The notes: generated by a model from the sequence alone, not told the origin. A stretch of DNA of 64,000 nt from Paenibacillus sp. ACRRX (GCF_022346885.1 NZ_JAKRNK010000008.1:124001-188000), one strand, 5' to 3'; counted from the first letter of the stretch, positions 46,636 to 56,778 are shown. A program made the numbers and translations.

Positions 46636-47877
46636 TTAACTTACTTGTTTGCCGTGCACTTCATCCAAACGAACGACACGCGTGTGCTCCGTATGGCTCC
46701 ATACTTTGTTGTTCTGTGTAAAGAACGCATAAAACGTAATTGGCCACCAAGACAACAGGAAGATTGGGAACGTAATAAGCGATGCATATACACGCCACGA
46801 CTTGACGCCCTCTAGAATGAGCGCCAATATAAAGGCCGCGCACGTAGCTACAACCGATACAACTGCCAACCAAGTCGGCAAGTATTCATAGAGCGTAGGG
46901 AAATTCGGTCCGTTAAACAACGCCGCATCCACCCACATATAACCGGTAAGTAAAAACGTAACGAGCACCGTATACACAGTAATCGTATATAATGCAGTAT
47001 CAAACTTCGCCAAGTTGCGTTCCTTCAAACTCTGCCACAGCAGCGGGAAGAAATAACGGCGAGCAACCGTAAAGTGTCCCTGCATCCAACGCAACCGCTG
47101 ACGTGCCGAAGCCTTGAACGTAAGTGGTTTCTCGTCATACACACGTGCCTTGTAGTTAAATACGGGATTTACGCCATTTTTCACGCAACGAACGGTAAAC
47201 TCCAAATCCTCTACCAAGCTTGTCGCACCCCAGCCCATATCTTTCAGCAGCTGGTTCTCGAAACACATACCGGTGCCGCCTAAGAAATTAGCCATCTTTA
47301 AGTTCGTACGGGACAACTGCCACAAGCGATTGCAATACCAATAAGTAACACCATATGCCGCAGTAATCCATGAGTCATGCGGATTTTTTGTATCAATATA
47401 TCCTTGAATGACGCGCGCTCCAGAACACAGATCGTTGTTCATTTCACGCAGAAAATCAGGGCTGACCAAGTTGTCCGCATCAAGCATGACCACCGCATCG
47501 AATTGACGAGGCATTTCCCACAGCTTCTTCAACATCCATTCAATGGCAAATCCTTTTCCGCGTTGATGAGGATTATGGCGTTCACATGCTGTCCAGCCAT
47601 GCTCGCGTACAATGTCAGCCGTATTATCCGTACAATTGTCACAGATAACAAACACATCATACATATCCTTTGGATAATCTACTGTCTTCAGATTCTCCAT
47701 GAGTGCATCAATAACGGCTTCTTCATTATGTGCCGCAACCAAAACCGCAAAGGTCTTCTTCGGCTCGTATTCTTTATGCTTCTTTTTTCTGTAAATACCA
47801 AACAGCGACAAGGTAAATTGATAAACCCCGATTGCCGCCAATATAACTTGCAAGGCAACAAGCCACTTTTCCACCAT
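46636..47877 (-). CDS. Membrane glycosyltransferase, family 2
   Basis: 413 aa. One N-terminal membrane helix, a cytoplasmic GT2 domain (FAVLVAAHNEEAVIDALM, VICDNCTDNT, VVMLDADNLV as DxD, and LVEDLEFT, then RQRLRWMQGHFTVARRYF), and three C-terminal helices. This layout is that of polysaccharide-synthase-type GT2 enzymes that build and export surface polymers. AAAGGGGG lies 10 bases before the ATG at 47877. The acceptor and sugar are unknown. Single gene, ending at a clear terminator. Confidence 0.88.
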   Translation of the reverse strand: MVEKWLVALQVILAAIGVYQFTLSLFGIYRKKKHKEYEPKKTFAVLVAAHNEEAVIDALMENLKTVDYPKDMYDVFVICDNCTDNTADIVREHGWTACERHNPHQRGKGFAIEWMLKKLWEMPRQFDAVVMLDADNLVSPDFLREMNNDLCSGARVIQGYIDTKNPHDSWITAAYGVTYWYCNRLWQLSRTNLKMANFLGGTGMCFENQLLKDMGWGATSLVEDLEFTVRCVKNGVNPVFNYKARVYDEKPLTFKASARQRLRWMQGHFTVARRYFFPLLWQSLKERNLAKFDTALYTITVYTVLVTFLLTGYMWVDAALFNGPNFPTLYEYLPTWLAVVSVVATCAAFILALILEGVKSWRVYASLITFPIFLLSWWPITFYAFFTQNNKVWSHTEHTRVVRLDEVHGKQVS

Positions 47878-48107
47878 GATTAGGTGTCCCCCTTTATTTA
47901 TATACCCCTGAAACATTGGTTCTTTTTTCTCTATAATCTGTTAAAGTAACCAATTCAAACTTACATCAGCCATTTTTCAGTTACGTCTTTATCTATTTTT
48001 ATTGTAACGAAACAGAAAACGGTCAAACACGATTTTCTAACGTTTGCCCTCTTTTGTCAAAACCTTTTATTGGCTTCCACAGCCTTCTAGGTTTAATATT
48101 TGCCATT

Positions 48108-48365
48108 ATGTCAAGAGAAAAGTCATCGGATCATGCTTTAATGCTTCATTTCGTTTTATTTTCATCCAAATGCACCGTTTTTATGGCTTTAGACCTCCTT
48201 TTTGCAACGAATGTCGAAAGCAGCGCAGCGTTGTTACTAGGGTTGATAACATTAATAAACGTCGTGTCGGTTCTTACTCTGTACGCCGTACTTCACTATT
48301 TAACGTACTGGACATACATAAGGTTGCAGCAACTACTACCTGTTAACCAAGAAATACGAAACTGA
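48108..48365 (+). CDS. Possible small membrane protein
   Basis: 85 aa with hydrophobic stretches ALLLGLITLINVVSVLTLYAV. No ribosome binding site precedes the ATG and codons are not convincing. It lies in the otherwise empty gap 47878-48488 and may not be expressed. Confidence 0.25.
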   Translation: MSREKSSDHALMLHFVLFSSKCTVFMALDLLFATNVESSAALLLGLITLINVVSVLTLYAVLHYLTYWTYIRLQQLLPVNQEIRN

Positions 48366-48488
48366 AACGGGAATATTCGTCAATTTATAAATGTGATGTT
48401 TTTGTGAACATAATTCAAATAGCATTTCCATCTCAGACGAAAACTAACGACACATTCCATTTTTTTACCAAACTGCGTTAACCGTTTG

Positions 48489-49675
48489 TTAAGCTTCCCA
48501 ACAGTGTGGAACATTAGCGATCTGTCTATATTGATCTAAAATTCCACAAAACACCTGATCCCACGAACGACGTTCAGCGCAGCGTCTTCCCGCGCTCCCC
48601 ATCACTGTGCTGCGCGACGATTCCACATGCGCACGCAGCAGAATGTCGCTAAGGGCCTTTATGTCATACGAAGGAACCAGCCAGCCGGTTGCATCGGATA
48701 TTACAAGCTCAGCCGCAGCACCCGATTGTGTCGTAATGACAGGTAAGCCACAAGACATTGCTTCAAGAATGACGTTGCCAAATGTCTCACTTGCGGACGG
48801 AAATACAAACCAGTCCGAGATCCCGTAATATAGGGGAAGCTTATCTTGAGGTTGAAAATCAACAAACCGAATGTCGAGCAAGGTGCCATCGCCATGCAGG
48901 CGCTGAGCTTGGAGCAATCGCGCCTGACGTTCCAGCCTGATGCGTTCTGGCCCGTCGCCAACGAGCACAAGCAAGCTTTCTTCCAATTGAGCTACTGGAA
49001 GTGCAGCATAAGCTTCAATTAACAGATCTACAGATTTCTCGGCTGCCATTCTGCCCACATACAGCATGATCTGGCGATCGGTAGGCATTCCGAGCTTAAT
49101 TCGTCCAATCCTTTTCTCTACAGGCGTTAACGGCTTAAATAGTTGCGCATCAACTCCCCGAGTCCAAATGTGCAGCCGATTCCAGCCCTGGGCTTCAAGC
49201 ATTCTCTTTGTATAGGAAGATGGGGCATAAACAGCTTGGCAATCTCGATGAAACCAGCGCATATATTCCATAACAGCATCTCCAAAGACTCTAAATGATA
49301 AAACTTCAAATATTGATCAAAATGAGTATGGTAAGATGCAACAAGGGGAATTCCACGAGAACGCGCATAACGAACTCCGATCAAGCCAAGCGAGAACGGA
49401 GTCGCAACATGAATAATTGAAGGATTAAAGCGATCCAACTGGCGTCCTATCCATGAAGGATTCGGCAGGGCAAAGCGGCAGTCTGGATACACCGCAAATG
49501 GAATGCTAAAGACGCGGTTAACACTCCACTCATTCTTTAAGGGGTGTTGCGGTTTAGGTGCAATGACACGAACGGGTACATGATGCTTGCATAAATATTG
49601 CGTCCAACGTTTCAACGTTCTTGCTGCTCCATTAAGCTCCGGCCAATACGTATCAGTTAACAACGCAACACGCAT
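48489..49675 (-). pseudogene. GT4 glycosyltransferase split by a frameshift
   Basis: The N-terminal half (49127-49675, MRVALLTDTYWPELNGAARTL, GGAGGGGG ribosome binding site) runs through YHLESLEMLLW and then leaves frame; the C-terminal half (48489-49271) resumes at YMRWFHRDCQAVYAPS in another frame and carries YVGRMAAEKSVDLLIEAY and SASETFGNVILEAMSCGLPV. Joining them with a single added base near 49262 gives a complete GT4 enzyme of the alpha-mannosyltransferase/glycolipid type. Either a sequencing error or a recent inactivation. Its neighbours (PAP2 and MGDG-synthase-like genes on the other strand) fit membrane glycolipid work. Confidence 0.8.
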
Positions 49676-49919
49676 AAGAAGCCCCCTCCAATATTAACAT
49701 TTTCCCTTACACACCTATTAGGGTAAAATGACAATATAGACTGCATATCAAGGCGATGTAAAAAGATCGTGAAGATGCATTAGATGGCAGTTTTTATAAG
49801 AGGTACACGATGAGTATTTGCTGAACTTTCTTAATTGAAAATTCACAAATCGATCATCTTCTGATAATGTTATTTTGTTACCCTACTTATTGAATATACC
49901 GCATAACGGAGGGAAGACC

Positions 49920-50450
49920 ATGACCCGTGTTATCGCGTGGCTCGGACATCGTGAGCGACAATTATTTTTCTGGATTAATCATCGTCTGCATCACCGATTC
50001 CTTAACATTATATTGTACACGCTGACCCATTTAGGAGGAGCAACCTTTACGATCACCTTTTCGGTGCTGCTGGCTCTGTTCGCTCCGCATCCGTGGGACA
50101 CCGTGGGATGGCAGTGCTTGGTAGCGTTGACCGTAAGCCACATTCCAGTAGCACTCATTAAGAAAATATATCCTAGAATTCGTCCACATCTGGCGTTGCC
50201 CAATATTCGGACATTCAAGAAGCCGCTCATCGATCATTCCTTTCCATCTGGGCATACCACTGCAATCTTTTCAATTGTAGTTCCCTGCATCATGATGGTG
50301 CCGATGCTTGCATGGCTACTGCTACCTATAACTGGCATTGTAGCTTTATCACGGATGTATCTTGGGCTACATTATCCATCAGACTGCTTAGTCGGTGCCT
50401 TGCTTGGGACTAGTGCTGCTGTGGGAACTGTCATGTTGTGGCAAGGTTAA
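49920..50450 (+). CDS. PAP2-family phosphatase
   Basis: 176 aa, about five membrane segments. The three phosphatase motifs are KKIYPRIRP, PSGHTTA and SRMYLGLHYPSD. Such enzymes dephosphorylate lipid phosphates such as phosphatidic acid or undecaprenyl pyrophosphate. GGAGGGA lies 6 bases before the ATG at 49920. The MGDG-synthase-like gene follows 132 bases later. Confidence 0.9.
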   Translation: MTRVIAWLGHRERQLFFWINHRLHHRFLNIILYTLTHLGGATFTITFSVLLALFAPHPWDTVGWQCLVALTVSHIPVALIKKIYPRIRPHLALPNIRTFKKPLIDHSFPSGHTTAIFSIVVPCIMMVPMLAWLLLPITGIVALSRMYLGLHYPSDCLVGALLGTSAAVGTVMLWQG

Positions 50451-50582
50451 ATAAGTTGAATTGGGCTGGACTACAACCTGGTTTTGGTTATCATGCAACT
50501 TTTTCCTGCACTTATACGTAGTGAACTTATTATGATAAAAGGACTTGGTTACTTAAATTATAAAAAAAGAAAGGTGACGACC

Positions 50583-51785
50583 ATGCAACAAGCTGTTACA
50601 TTGCTCCCTTCTTCTGATATGGGATTGCCTGAAGAGGACTGGGGAAGCAAGAAGCGCATTTTGTTGTTATCGGAACGCTTCGGCGCAGGTCACACTCAAG
50701 CCGCTCATGCGCTCGCAGTCAGCTTACGTAAGCTGTCGCCACACGTACAAACACGTGTTATTGAGCTGGGCAGCTTCCTGAATCCCAAGATGGCTCCGCT
50801 TATTATCCATGCTTATCGGAGAACGGTAACTGTACAACCTAAACTTGTCGGATTTATGTATAAGACCCAGTATCACCGGTCATTGAATCGTCTAACGACA
50901 TTAGCACTGCACCGTGTATTTTATACGCATGCAATGGCCGTGATGAAGCAATTAAAGCCCGACATGATCGTATGTACGCACCCGATACCTAACGCGGTCG
51001 TATCTCGGCTACGCAAACACGGTCTAACTGCGCCGCTGTATACGCTCATTACCGATTATGACGCACATGCTGCCTGGGTGAGCCCGGCAGTATCCAAATA
51101 CTTGGTATCTACTCCGGAAGTTAAAGACAAGTTAATGAATCATGGTGTACGTGCAGAACGTATCCATGTAACGGGCATTCCTGTCCATCCTAAGTTCTGG
51201 GAGAAGCACGATCGCGACACCAAGTCAGCCATCCGAGACAAATTTGGTTTAAAGGAAATGCCAACCGTCCTCGTAATGGGGGGTGGCTGGGGATTAATGG
51301 ACCCTAACGACGTGAATGAACTATTAACCAGATGGCGAGGGGACGTCCAATTTGTTTTCTGCATCGGCAGCAACGAGAAACTGCGCAATCGCTTGTTGCG
51401 CAACCCACGGTTCCGACACGAGAACGTGCATTTAATTGGTTATACCAATGAGATCGATCAACTGATGGACGTAGCCGATTTACTTGTTACCAAGCCTGGG
51501 GGCATGACTTGTACTGAAGCATTAGCTAAAGGTATTCCAATGCTGTTTTACAGCCCACTGCCAGGACAGGAAGAAGAGAACTGCCATTACTTCACTGCTA
51601 AAGGATATGGAGAACCCATTGAGTCCTCGCATACGGTTACGAAATGGATGAACCTACTTGTACGGCATTATGAAGAAGTCGTTCAACGCCGTAGATTGTA
51701 CGAACAGAATGCGGCCCAGTATAATCCCAAAGCTTGCGCCGAAACGATTCTGACCTCATTCTTTGATAAGCATGAACCCAAGTAA
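50583..51785 (+). CDS. MGDG-synthase-like glycosyltransferase (GT28)
   Basis: 400 aa. ERFGAGHTQAAHALAVSL is the MGDG synthase N-terminal motif, with KPDMIVCTHPIPN and the C-terminal donor site VLVMGGGWGLM, LVTKPGGMTCTEALAKGIPML. Similar to UgtP-type diacylglycerol glucosyltransferases, which make membrane glycolipids and lipoteichoic acid anchors. ATG at 50583 has AAAGGTGA upstream; upstream starts have none. It ends at a strong bidirectional terminator. Confidence 0.86.
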   Translation: MQQAVTLLPSSDMGLPEEDWGSKKRILLLSERFGAGHTQAAHALAVSLRKLSPHVQTRVIELGSFLNPKMAPLIIHAYRRTVTVQPKLVGFMYKTQYHRSLNRLTTLALHRVFYTHAMAVMKQLKPDMIVCTHPIPNAVVSRLRKHGLTAPLYTLITDYDAHAAWVSPAVSKYLVSTPEVKDKLMNHGVRAERIHVTGIPVHPKFWEKHDRDTKSAIRDKFGLKEMPTVLVMGGGWGLMDPNDVNELLTRWRGDVQFVFCIGSNEKLRNRLLRNPRFRHENVHLIGYTNEIDQLMDVADLLVTKPGGMTCTEALAKGIPMLFYSPLPGQEEENCHYFTAKGYGEPIESSHTVTKWMNLLVRHYEEVVQRRRLYEQNAAQYNPKACAETILTSFFDKHEPK

Positions 51786-51834
51786 TCGAGACGCTCTCAT
51801 TCCTTATCCAAAGCAATCGTATATTAGATCATAC

Positions 51835-51872
51835 AAAAAGGTTCCCTTCCGTCATCGGAAGAGAACCTTTTT
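51835..51872. terminator. Bidirectional terminator between GT28 and trmB
   Basis: AAAAAGGTTC.CTTCCG pairs with CGGAAG.GAACCTTTTT, with a 4-base loop. Serves both converging genes. Confidence 0.85.
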
Positions 51873-51903
51873 AGGTGTAAATGACTGCGAGCATCATATA
51901 GAA

Positions 51904-52626
51904 TTAATAGCGGCGTTTCACCAGTGACTTTCTGTCTTCATAGCGTGCTAGAGCCGCCGATCCTATCACGACTTCAACCCGATGAATGTTCATCCCTTTG
52001 CCAGAGAACTTCTGCTCGTATTCCGTCATAACATGTTCTTCATTCAAGCCACCCCGGTGCAAGTCAAGCGAGATGTTTGTCATCTGGAGACCCATATCAG
52101 CAAATGAATTTAAAGAGAACTCAAACAAAGTCACCGAGTCCGTCTTCAAATGAATCTCAGCGTTATCGTTCATAATCCGACTGTACTTCTCTACAAATCT
52201 TGGATGAGTTAATCGACGGCGCGCATGTTTCTTCTTCGGCCATGGATCACTGAAATTTAAGTAAATACGATCAAGCTCTTGTTCTGCAAAGATCGTTTCT
52301 ACAAATTCAAGGTTTGCACGCACAAGCTTCAAGTTAGCCGGATGCTCCAGCCCTTCTCCAGCCTGCTCACCTAGTGCTAGCGCTTTCTCGCTGGCACGCG
52401 CAATCAATTCATCGTACATATCGATACCAATAAAATTGATATCAGGGTAACGCACACTCATCTGCGTAATAAACTGGCCTTTGCCCATCCCAAATTCTAC
52501 ATAGATCGGACGATCGTTGCCGAAAAGTTCCTTCCACTTTCCTTTATGGGCCTCAGGGCTCATCACCACGAGTGTGGACATTTGCGCCAACATCTCAGGT
52601 GCGCCTTTTTTGCCGCGTAAACGCAT
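51904..52626 (-). CDS. trmB: tRNA (guanine-N7-)-methyltransferase
   Basis: 240 aa. Methylates G46 of tRNA using SAM. EFGMGKGQFITQMSVRYPDINFIGID is the SAM-binding region and LNFSDPWPKKKHARRRL the conserved catalytic segment. GGAGGC lies 6 bases before the ATG at 52626; a start at 52665 has no site. Confidence 0.96.
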   Translation of the reverse strand: MRLRGKKGAPEMLAQMSTLVVMSPEAHKGKWKELFGNDRPIYVEFGMGKGQFITQMSVRYPDINFIGIDMYDELIARASEKALALGEQAGEGLEHPANLKLVRANLEFVETIFAEQELDRIYLNFSDPWPKKKHARRRLTHPRFVEKYSRIMNDNAEIHLKTDSVTLFEFSLNSFADMGLQMTNISLDLHRGGLNEEHVMTEYEQKFSGKGMNIHRVEVVIGSAALARYEDRKSLVKRRY

Positions 52627-52853
52627 GTTTATGCCTCCATTAGTGTGTAATAGTATAATGACCACAACTAAGAATTAACTGAACTTCCCCTGTGGATGCT
52701 CGATGTCAATATCCAACAATTAATTGTGCCGAATGATCAAGCAAATGTAAAGTACGAAAAAAAGGAATGTACATAGGCAGCAACCTCGCCCTGACATTCC
52801 TGATCGTGGAACATGTATATAAGATGCTTAAGTATAAAATTAACGCTTAGCCT

Positions 52854-53021
52854 CTACACTTCAAACTTGCGATCAATGGCATGCTTCAGCTTACGTGTCG
52901 CGTCGCTCTTCACCTGAGGCTGATCATTAAAACGCTGACCAGACAGCGCCAATGCCTCCTTAACAGTTAGTTCAACCGTAACCTTCTCTTCTCCACGCGG
53001 AATAACGATACTTGGATTCAT
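52854..53021 (-). CDS. Small conserved-looking protein of 55 aa
   Basis: Protein MNPSIVIPRGEEKVTVELTV... ends in LKHAIDRKFEV; even amino acid use, with one predicted beta-rich N-terminal half and a basic helical end (ATRKLKHAIDRKF). GAGGTGAAGG lies 3-7 bases upstream. No hydrophobic helix. Function unknown. The gap on to 53434 shows no gene. Confidence 0.6.
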   Translation of the reverse strand: MNPSIVIPRGEEKVTVELTVKEALALSGQRFNDQPQVKSDATRKLKHAIDRKFEV

Positions 53022-53434
53022 TATCCTTCACCTCACTAATCGTTGCTTTCCTGTTATTCAGTATAGACAGGTCATGCAGCGGATATGCCAAAAAAAGATC
53101 AATGAAAACGGTTAACACATTGCTGTTATGCGATTTTAATGTAACATGAAATGTAAGCTTTTTCAAGCCTAACTTCGCTTTTATTATCGTTTCTGATACA
53201 ATAAAATAAGCTAAGGATGCCGTTTCCAACCTACTGTGAACAGGCGTGCGCAAGTACGTACTTCTGATGATTTCCAGATCAGCATGCCGCTTTAGGCTTT
53301 ATGTGAATGTGCTATCCACGGCATTTTCATCTGAACAGAACACTCCGCTATCCGCTATTTGTACCTGTATGGACGGTAGCGAAGACAGCCGCACCTTCAT
53401 CGCGGACTTGATATACGAAAGGGCTTGCTGAAAG

Positions 53435-54409
53435 TTGAGACCAATATACGAGACAGAACTATTAGATTGTGAACTTTCTCCCCTGCATTGGGGAGACAAA
53501 CGTTTTCATACATGGAATTACGAGATGCGCGAGCAGTTTGGCAACAAAGTATTTAAAGTCATGCTTGATGCTGGTTTTACCTGCCCGAACCGCGACGGTG
53601 CAATTGCAATTGGCGGCTGCACATTCTGCAGCGCTCGCGGCTCCGGCGACTTTGCCGGAAAGCGCCGCGATGATCTTGTTACGCAATTTAACACAATTCG
53701 CGACAAGCAGCATGCCAAGTGGCCAAATGCCCAATACATCGGCTATTTCCAAGCCTATACGAACACGTATGCGCCGGTTGAGACGCTGCGTGAGTATTTT
53801 GAAGTCATCTTGGAGCAGCCTGGAGTTGTCGGCTTGTCTATCGCCACACGTCCAGATTGTCTGCCCGATGACGTTGTAGAATATTTGGCTGAGCTCAATC
53901 AACGCACGTATCTCTGGATTGAGATGGGGCTGCAGACCATTCATGAGTCCACATCAACGCTAATTAACCGCGCGCATGATACACAGTGTTATTTGGAGGC
54001 AGTCGAGAAGCTGCGCAAGCATAACATTCGAATCTGCACACATATCATTTACGGTCTTCCTCAGGAAAGTCACGAAATGATGTTAGATACGGCGAAGGCC
54101 GTCGCCCAGATGGACGTACAAGGCATAAAGCTCCATTTGCTGCATCTGATGCGCAAAACGCCGATGGTCAAGCAGTACGAGGCTGGCCTGCTTCGGTTTT
54201 TGGAGCAGGATGAATACGTGAAGCTTATCGTCGATTCACTTGAGATTTTGCCACCTGAGATGATTGTGCACCGTGTAACAGGTGATGCGCCTCGCGACCT
54301 GATAATCGGCCCAATGTGGAGCCTGAAGAAGTGGGAAGTGCTTAACTCGATTGATGCAGAACTGAAACGACGCAACACATGGCAGGGCAAGTTATGGAGG
54401 GGCGAATAA
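53435..54409 (+). CDS. TIGR01212-family radical SAM protein (YhcC-like)
   Basis: About 324 aa. FKVMLDAGFTCPNRDGAI followed by IGGCTFC carries the cysteines that hold the iron-sulfur cluster. LSIATRPDCLPDDVVEYL and LWIEMGLQT are family features. The enzymes bind SAM and a 4Fe-4S cluster; the substrate of this subfamily is not known to me. The start is weak: TTG at 53435 has a poor ribosome binding site, and the true start may lie slightly downstream. The next gene starts 2 bases after this stop. Confidence 0.85.
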   Translation: MRPIYETELLDCELSPLHWGDKRFHTWNYEMREQFGNKVFKVMLDAGFTCPNRDGAIAIGGCTFCSARGSGDFAGKRRDDLVTQFNTIRDKQHAKWPNAQYIGYFQAYTNTYAPVETLREYFEVILEQPGVVGLSIATRPDCLPDDVVEYLAELNQRTYLWIEMGLQTIHESTSTLINRAHDTQCYLEAVEKLRKHNIRICTHIIYGLPQESHEMMLDTAKAVAQMDVQGIKLHLLHLMRKTPMVKQYEAGLLRFLEQDEYVKLIVDSLEILPPEMIVHRVTGDAPRDLIIGPMWSLKKWEVLNSIDAELKRRNTWQGKLWRGE

Positions 54410-54410
54410 G

Positions 54411-54995
54411 ATGGGATTCTTATCCGTGCTGAGCTATGCCCAGCAGATCGTCAAAGAGCGCGTCCACCCTGGCGACCTCGTCGTGGATGCAACGATGGGT
54501 ACGGGCGTGGATACGCTGTTCCTCGCCCGCTTAGTTGGTGAACGCGGTCACGTTGCCGCGTTTGACATCCAACATGAGGCGCTCGGACTCACCGAGGAGC
54601 GCCTGCACGCTGCGCTTGGCGTCGATGGCGCCAAGCATGTGGCCTTGCGCCATGCGAGCCACGCTGGCATGGCAGCCCTGCTGCCGCCCTCGTGGCTTGG
54701 GCAGACGGCTGCCGTCATGTTTAACTTGGGCTTTCTGCCTGTGGCAGAAGCCGACAAGTCGGTCATGACGGAGCCGGACACGACGCTGAGCGCGCTTGAG
54801 GGCGCGCTCAGCCTGCTGCGCCCAGGCGGGGTGCTCAGCGTCGTGCTGTACCCAGGCCACGATGGTGGCGATCGCGAAGCGGCCGCTGTAGAAGCGTGGG
54901 CAGAGCAACTTCCCGCGCACGCAGGACAAGCGGTCGTGTACCGTATGGTCCAGCGTCAACACGCACCTTACGTAATCGCGATTGAGAAGCGCTAG
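54411..54995 (+). CDS. mnmM: tRNA mnm5s2U methyltransferase MnmM (YtqB family)
   Basis: 194 aa. SAM-binding motif DLVVDATMGTGVDTLFLARLVG, then AAVMFNLGFLPVAEADKS, TEPDTTLSALEGALSLLRPGG and VLYPGHDGGDRE, all features of YtqB. That protein methylates the wobble uridine during mnm5s2U synthesis in Firmicutes. The gene is richer in GC (GCGCGC runs) than its neighbours. It is coupled to the radical SAM gene upstream. Confidence 0.85.
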   Translation: MGFLSVLSYAQQIVKERVHPGDLVVDATMGTGVDTLFLARLVGERGHVAAFDIQHEALGLTEERLHAALGVDGAKHVALRHASHAGMAALLPPSWLGQTAAVMFNLGFLPVAEADKSVMTEPDTTLSALEGALSLLRPGGVLSVVLYPGHDGGDREAAAVEAWAEQLPAHAGQAVVYRMVQRQHAPYVIAIEKR

Positions 54996-55144
54996 TATCC
55001 ATCCAAGGTGTATATTTTAAGGCATTAAAATAGAGAACAAATCTATAATATGAACACTCTTTTTCGCTTTTCCTTGATTAATATAGAAGATATACAGTGT
55101 GATAATGGAACATTTTCTATTCAAGCCGTAAGGAGATGGAGTAG

Positions 55145-55537
55145 ATGACTGTACGCAAGCTAGAGCATACTGGCATTATGGTCGGTGACTTGGACGCATC
55201 CATTCAATTTTACACGCAAGTGATTGGTATGACTCTCAAGGACATCGTGAATCATTCTAACGGTGTGATTCGCCTTGCCTTCCTTAGTTTTGAAGGACAA
55301 GAAAGCATTGAACTTGAGCTGATCGAGGGATATAACGGTCAACTGCCTGTTGAAGGAAAAGTCCATCATTTAGCGTTTACCGTAGATGACATTGAGTCTG
55401 AATTTAAGCGTATTCAAGCAATCGGTATCGAACTTATCGACCAAGAGATCGTCACACTTCCTAATGGAAGCCGATACTTCTTCTTTAAAGGTCCTGAGGG
55501 AGAATGGCTTGAAATGTTCCAATCAACAAGAAATTAG
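55145..55537 (+). CDS. VOC-superfamily (glyoxalase-like) protein
   Basis: 130 aa, two beta-alpha-beta-beta-beta repeats: LEHTGIMVGDLDASIQFYTQVIGM and HHLAFTVDDIESEFKRIQAIG. Candidate metal ligands are H8, E56/E58-type, H76 and E123-type residues. Such proteins include glyoxalase I and dioxygenases; the reaction here is not predictable. AAGGAG is upstream of the ATG. Confidence 0.86.
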   Translation: MTVRKLEHTGIMVGDLDASIQFYTQVIGMTLKDIVNHSNGVIRLAFLSFEGQESIELELIEGYNGQLPVEGKVHHLAFTVDDIESEFKRIQAIGIELIDQEIVTLPNGSRYFFFKGPEGEWLEMFQSTRN

Positions 55538-55559
55538 ACTACGCATGGGAGTGAAGAGC

Positions 55560-56528
55560 ATGATTACACCATACCCGCTTAAGTTTCAACCCGAATTCAA
55601 AGAACGTGTCTGGGGCGGACGCGCATTAGAGCAGTTCGGCTTAGCCTTGCCTGAAGGTCATATCGGAGAAGGCTGGATGATCGGAGACCATCCGAACGGT
55701 ATCACTCGTGTTGTCAATGGCGAACTGGCTGGCAAAGGTCTGGACGATGTTCGCGAGCAATACGGCAAGGAATGGTTTGGAACAAAAGGCTTTTCCGAGA
55801 AAAATGGTCGTTTCCCATTATTAATAAAACTGCTTGATTGTAATGATGACTTGTCCGTTCAGGTTCATCCAACTGACGAGTACGAGGGCTTGCCGCAAGG
55901 TGAACTTGGCAAAACAGAGATGTGGTACGTACTAGATGCCAAGCCGGATGCCAAGATTATTTATGGCTTAAAAGAAGGCATCGATCGTGAAGCGTTAGCA
56001 AAAGCGATCGCTGAGGATCGTATTATGGAAGCGCTGCAAGAAGTTCCCGTTCAAGCAGGCGATTCCTTCTACATCCCTGCTGGCACGATCCATGCCCTTT
56101 GTGCTGGCGTGGTTGTAGCTGAGGTTCAACAGAACTCTGACACCACGTATCGTTTGTATGATTACGACCGTCCTGGACTTGACGGCAAACCGCGTGAATT
56201 GCATATCGAAGATTCCCTTAACGTGATTGCTTATGAGGGGGCAGGTGCTTCCCGTATGAAGACGGACGATGCACAGCCTAACGAGTGGCTCACGCTTGCA
56301 CAATCTCCTTACTTTATCGTGGAGAAAGGAATCGTCACCGCAGAGTGGGCTTTGACGACTACATCGGAGAGCTTTGTGATTCTGGTCGTGTGCGAAGGAA
56401 CAGGGACACTACGCTGGACAGATGGCTCCATTGAATTCCGTTCAGGAGAGTGCTTCTTGCTTCCAGCAAACCTGGGAGAATACTCACTGGATGGCAATTG
56501 TACTGTATTACGTTCAGTAGCTCCTTAA
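55560..56528 (+). CDS. manA: Mannose-6-phosphate isomerase, class I
   Basis: 322 aa. Converts fructose-6-phosphate to mannose-6-phosphate, feeding GDP-mannose synthesis. Zinc ligands are in SVQVHPTDEY and ELGKTEMWYV and IPAGTIHALCAGVVVAEVQQNSD. ATG at 55560 follows GGAGTGA; the long open frame from 55386 overlaps the VOC gene and is not used. It could supply mannose to the glycan genes at 16-23 kb. Confidence 0.92.
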   Translation: MITPYPLKFQPEFKERVWGGRALEQFGLALPEGHIGEGWMIGDHPNGITRVVNGELAGKGLDDVREQYGKEWFGTKGFSEKNGRFPLLIKLLDCNDDLSVQVHPTDEYEGLPQGELGKTEMWYVLDAKPDAKIIYGLKEGIDREALAKAIAEDRIMEALQEVPVQAGDSFYIPAGTIHALCAGVVVAEVQQNSDTTYRLYDYDRPGLDGKPRELHIEDSLNVIAYEGAGASRMKTDDAQPNEWLTLAQSPYFIVEKGIVTAEWALTTTSESFVILVVCEGTGTLRWTDGSIEFRSGECFLLPANLGEYSLDGNCTVLRSVAP

Positions 56529-56597
56529 CTGCACGTATCACCTTGTAATCTTCATGCACATGCGGCATGTTTTGCAGTTGCATTTATTGTACTTACA

Positions 56598-56634
56598 AGA
56601 AACAGAAGCCTATTTCTGGCTTCTGTTTCTTTAT
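56598..56634 (+). terminator. Terminator of manA
   Basis: AGAAACAGAAGCC (56598-56610) pairs with GGCTTCTGTTTCT (56618-56630), followed by TTAT. Confidence 0.8.
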
Positions 56635-56778
56635 TTACTCCGTTATAAAATTTCTCAACTATGAAACTTTATTTCCAACTCCAGGCTTCATAGCTATTCA
56701 ATTGAGTTCGCATAAATGGAGCAGCGAAGCGTTCAAAAAAGCAGGACACATCGTGCCCCGCTCCATTCGAAACTAACT

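Noticed and set aside
48489-49675. Two separate glycosyltransferase genes
   Set aside because: Each is half of one GT4 enzyme and joins with one added base; the downstream half has no ribosome binding site.
55386-55559. Longer N-terminus for manA
   Set aside because: Overlaps the VOC gene in another frame; the ATG at 55560 has a good ribosome binding site and the usual start MITPYPLKF.
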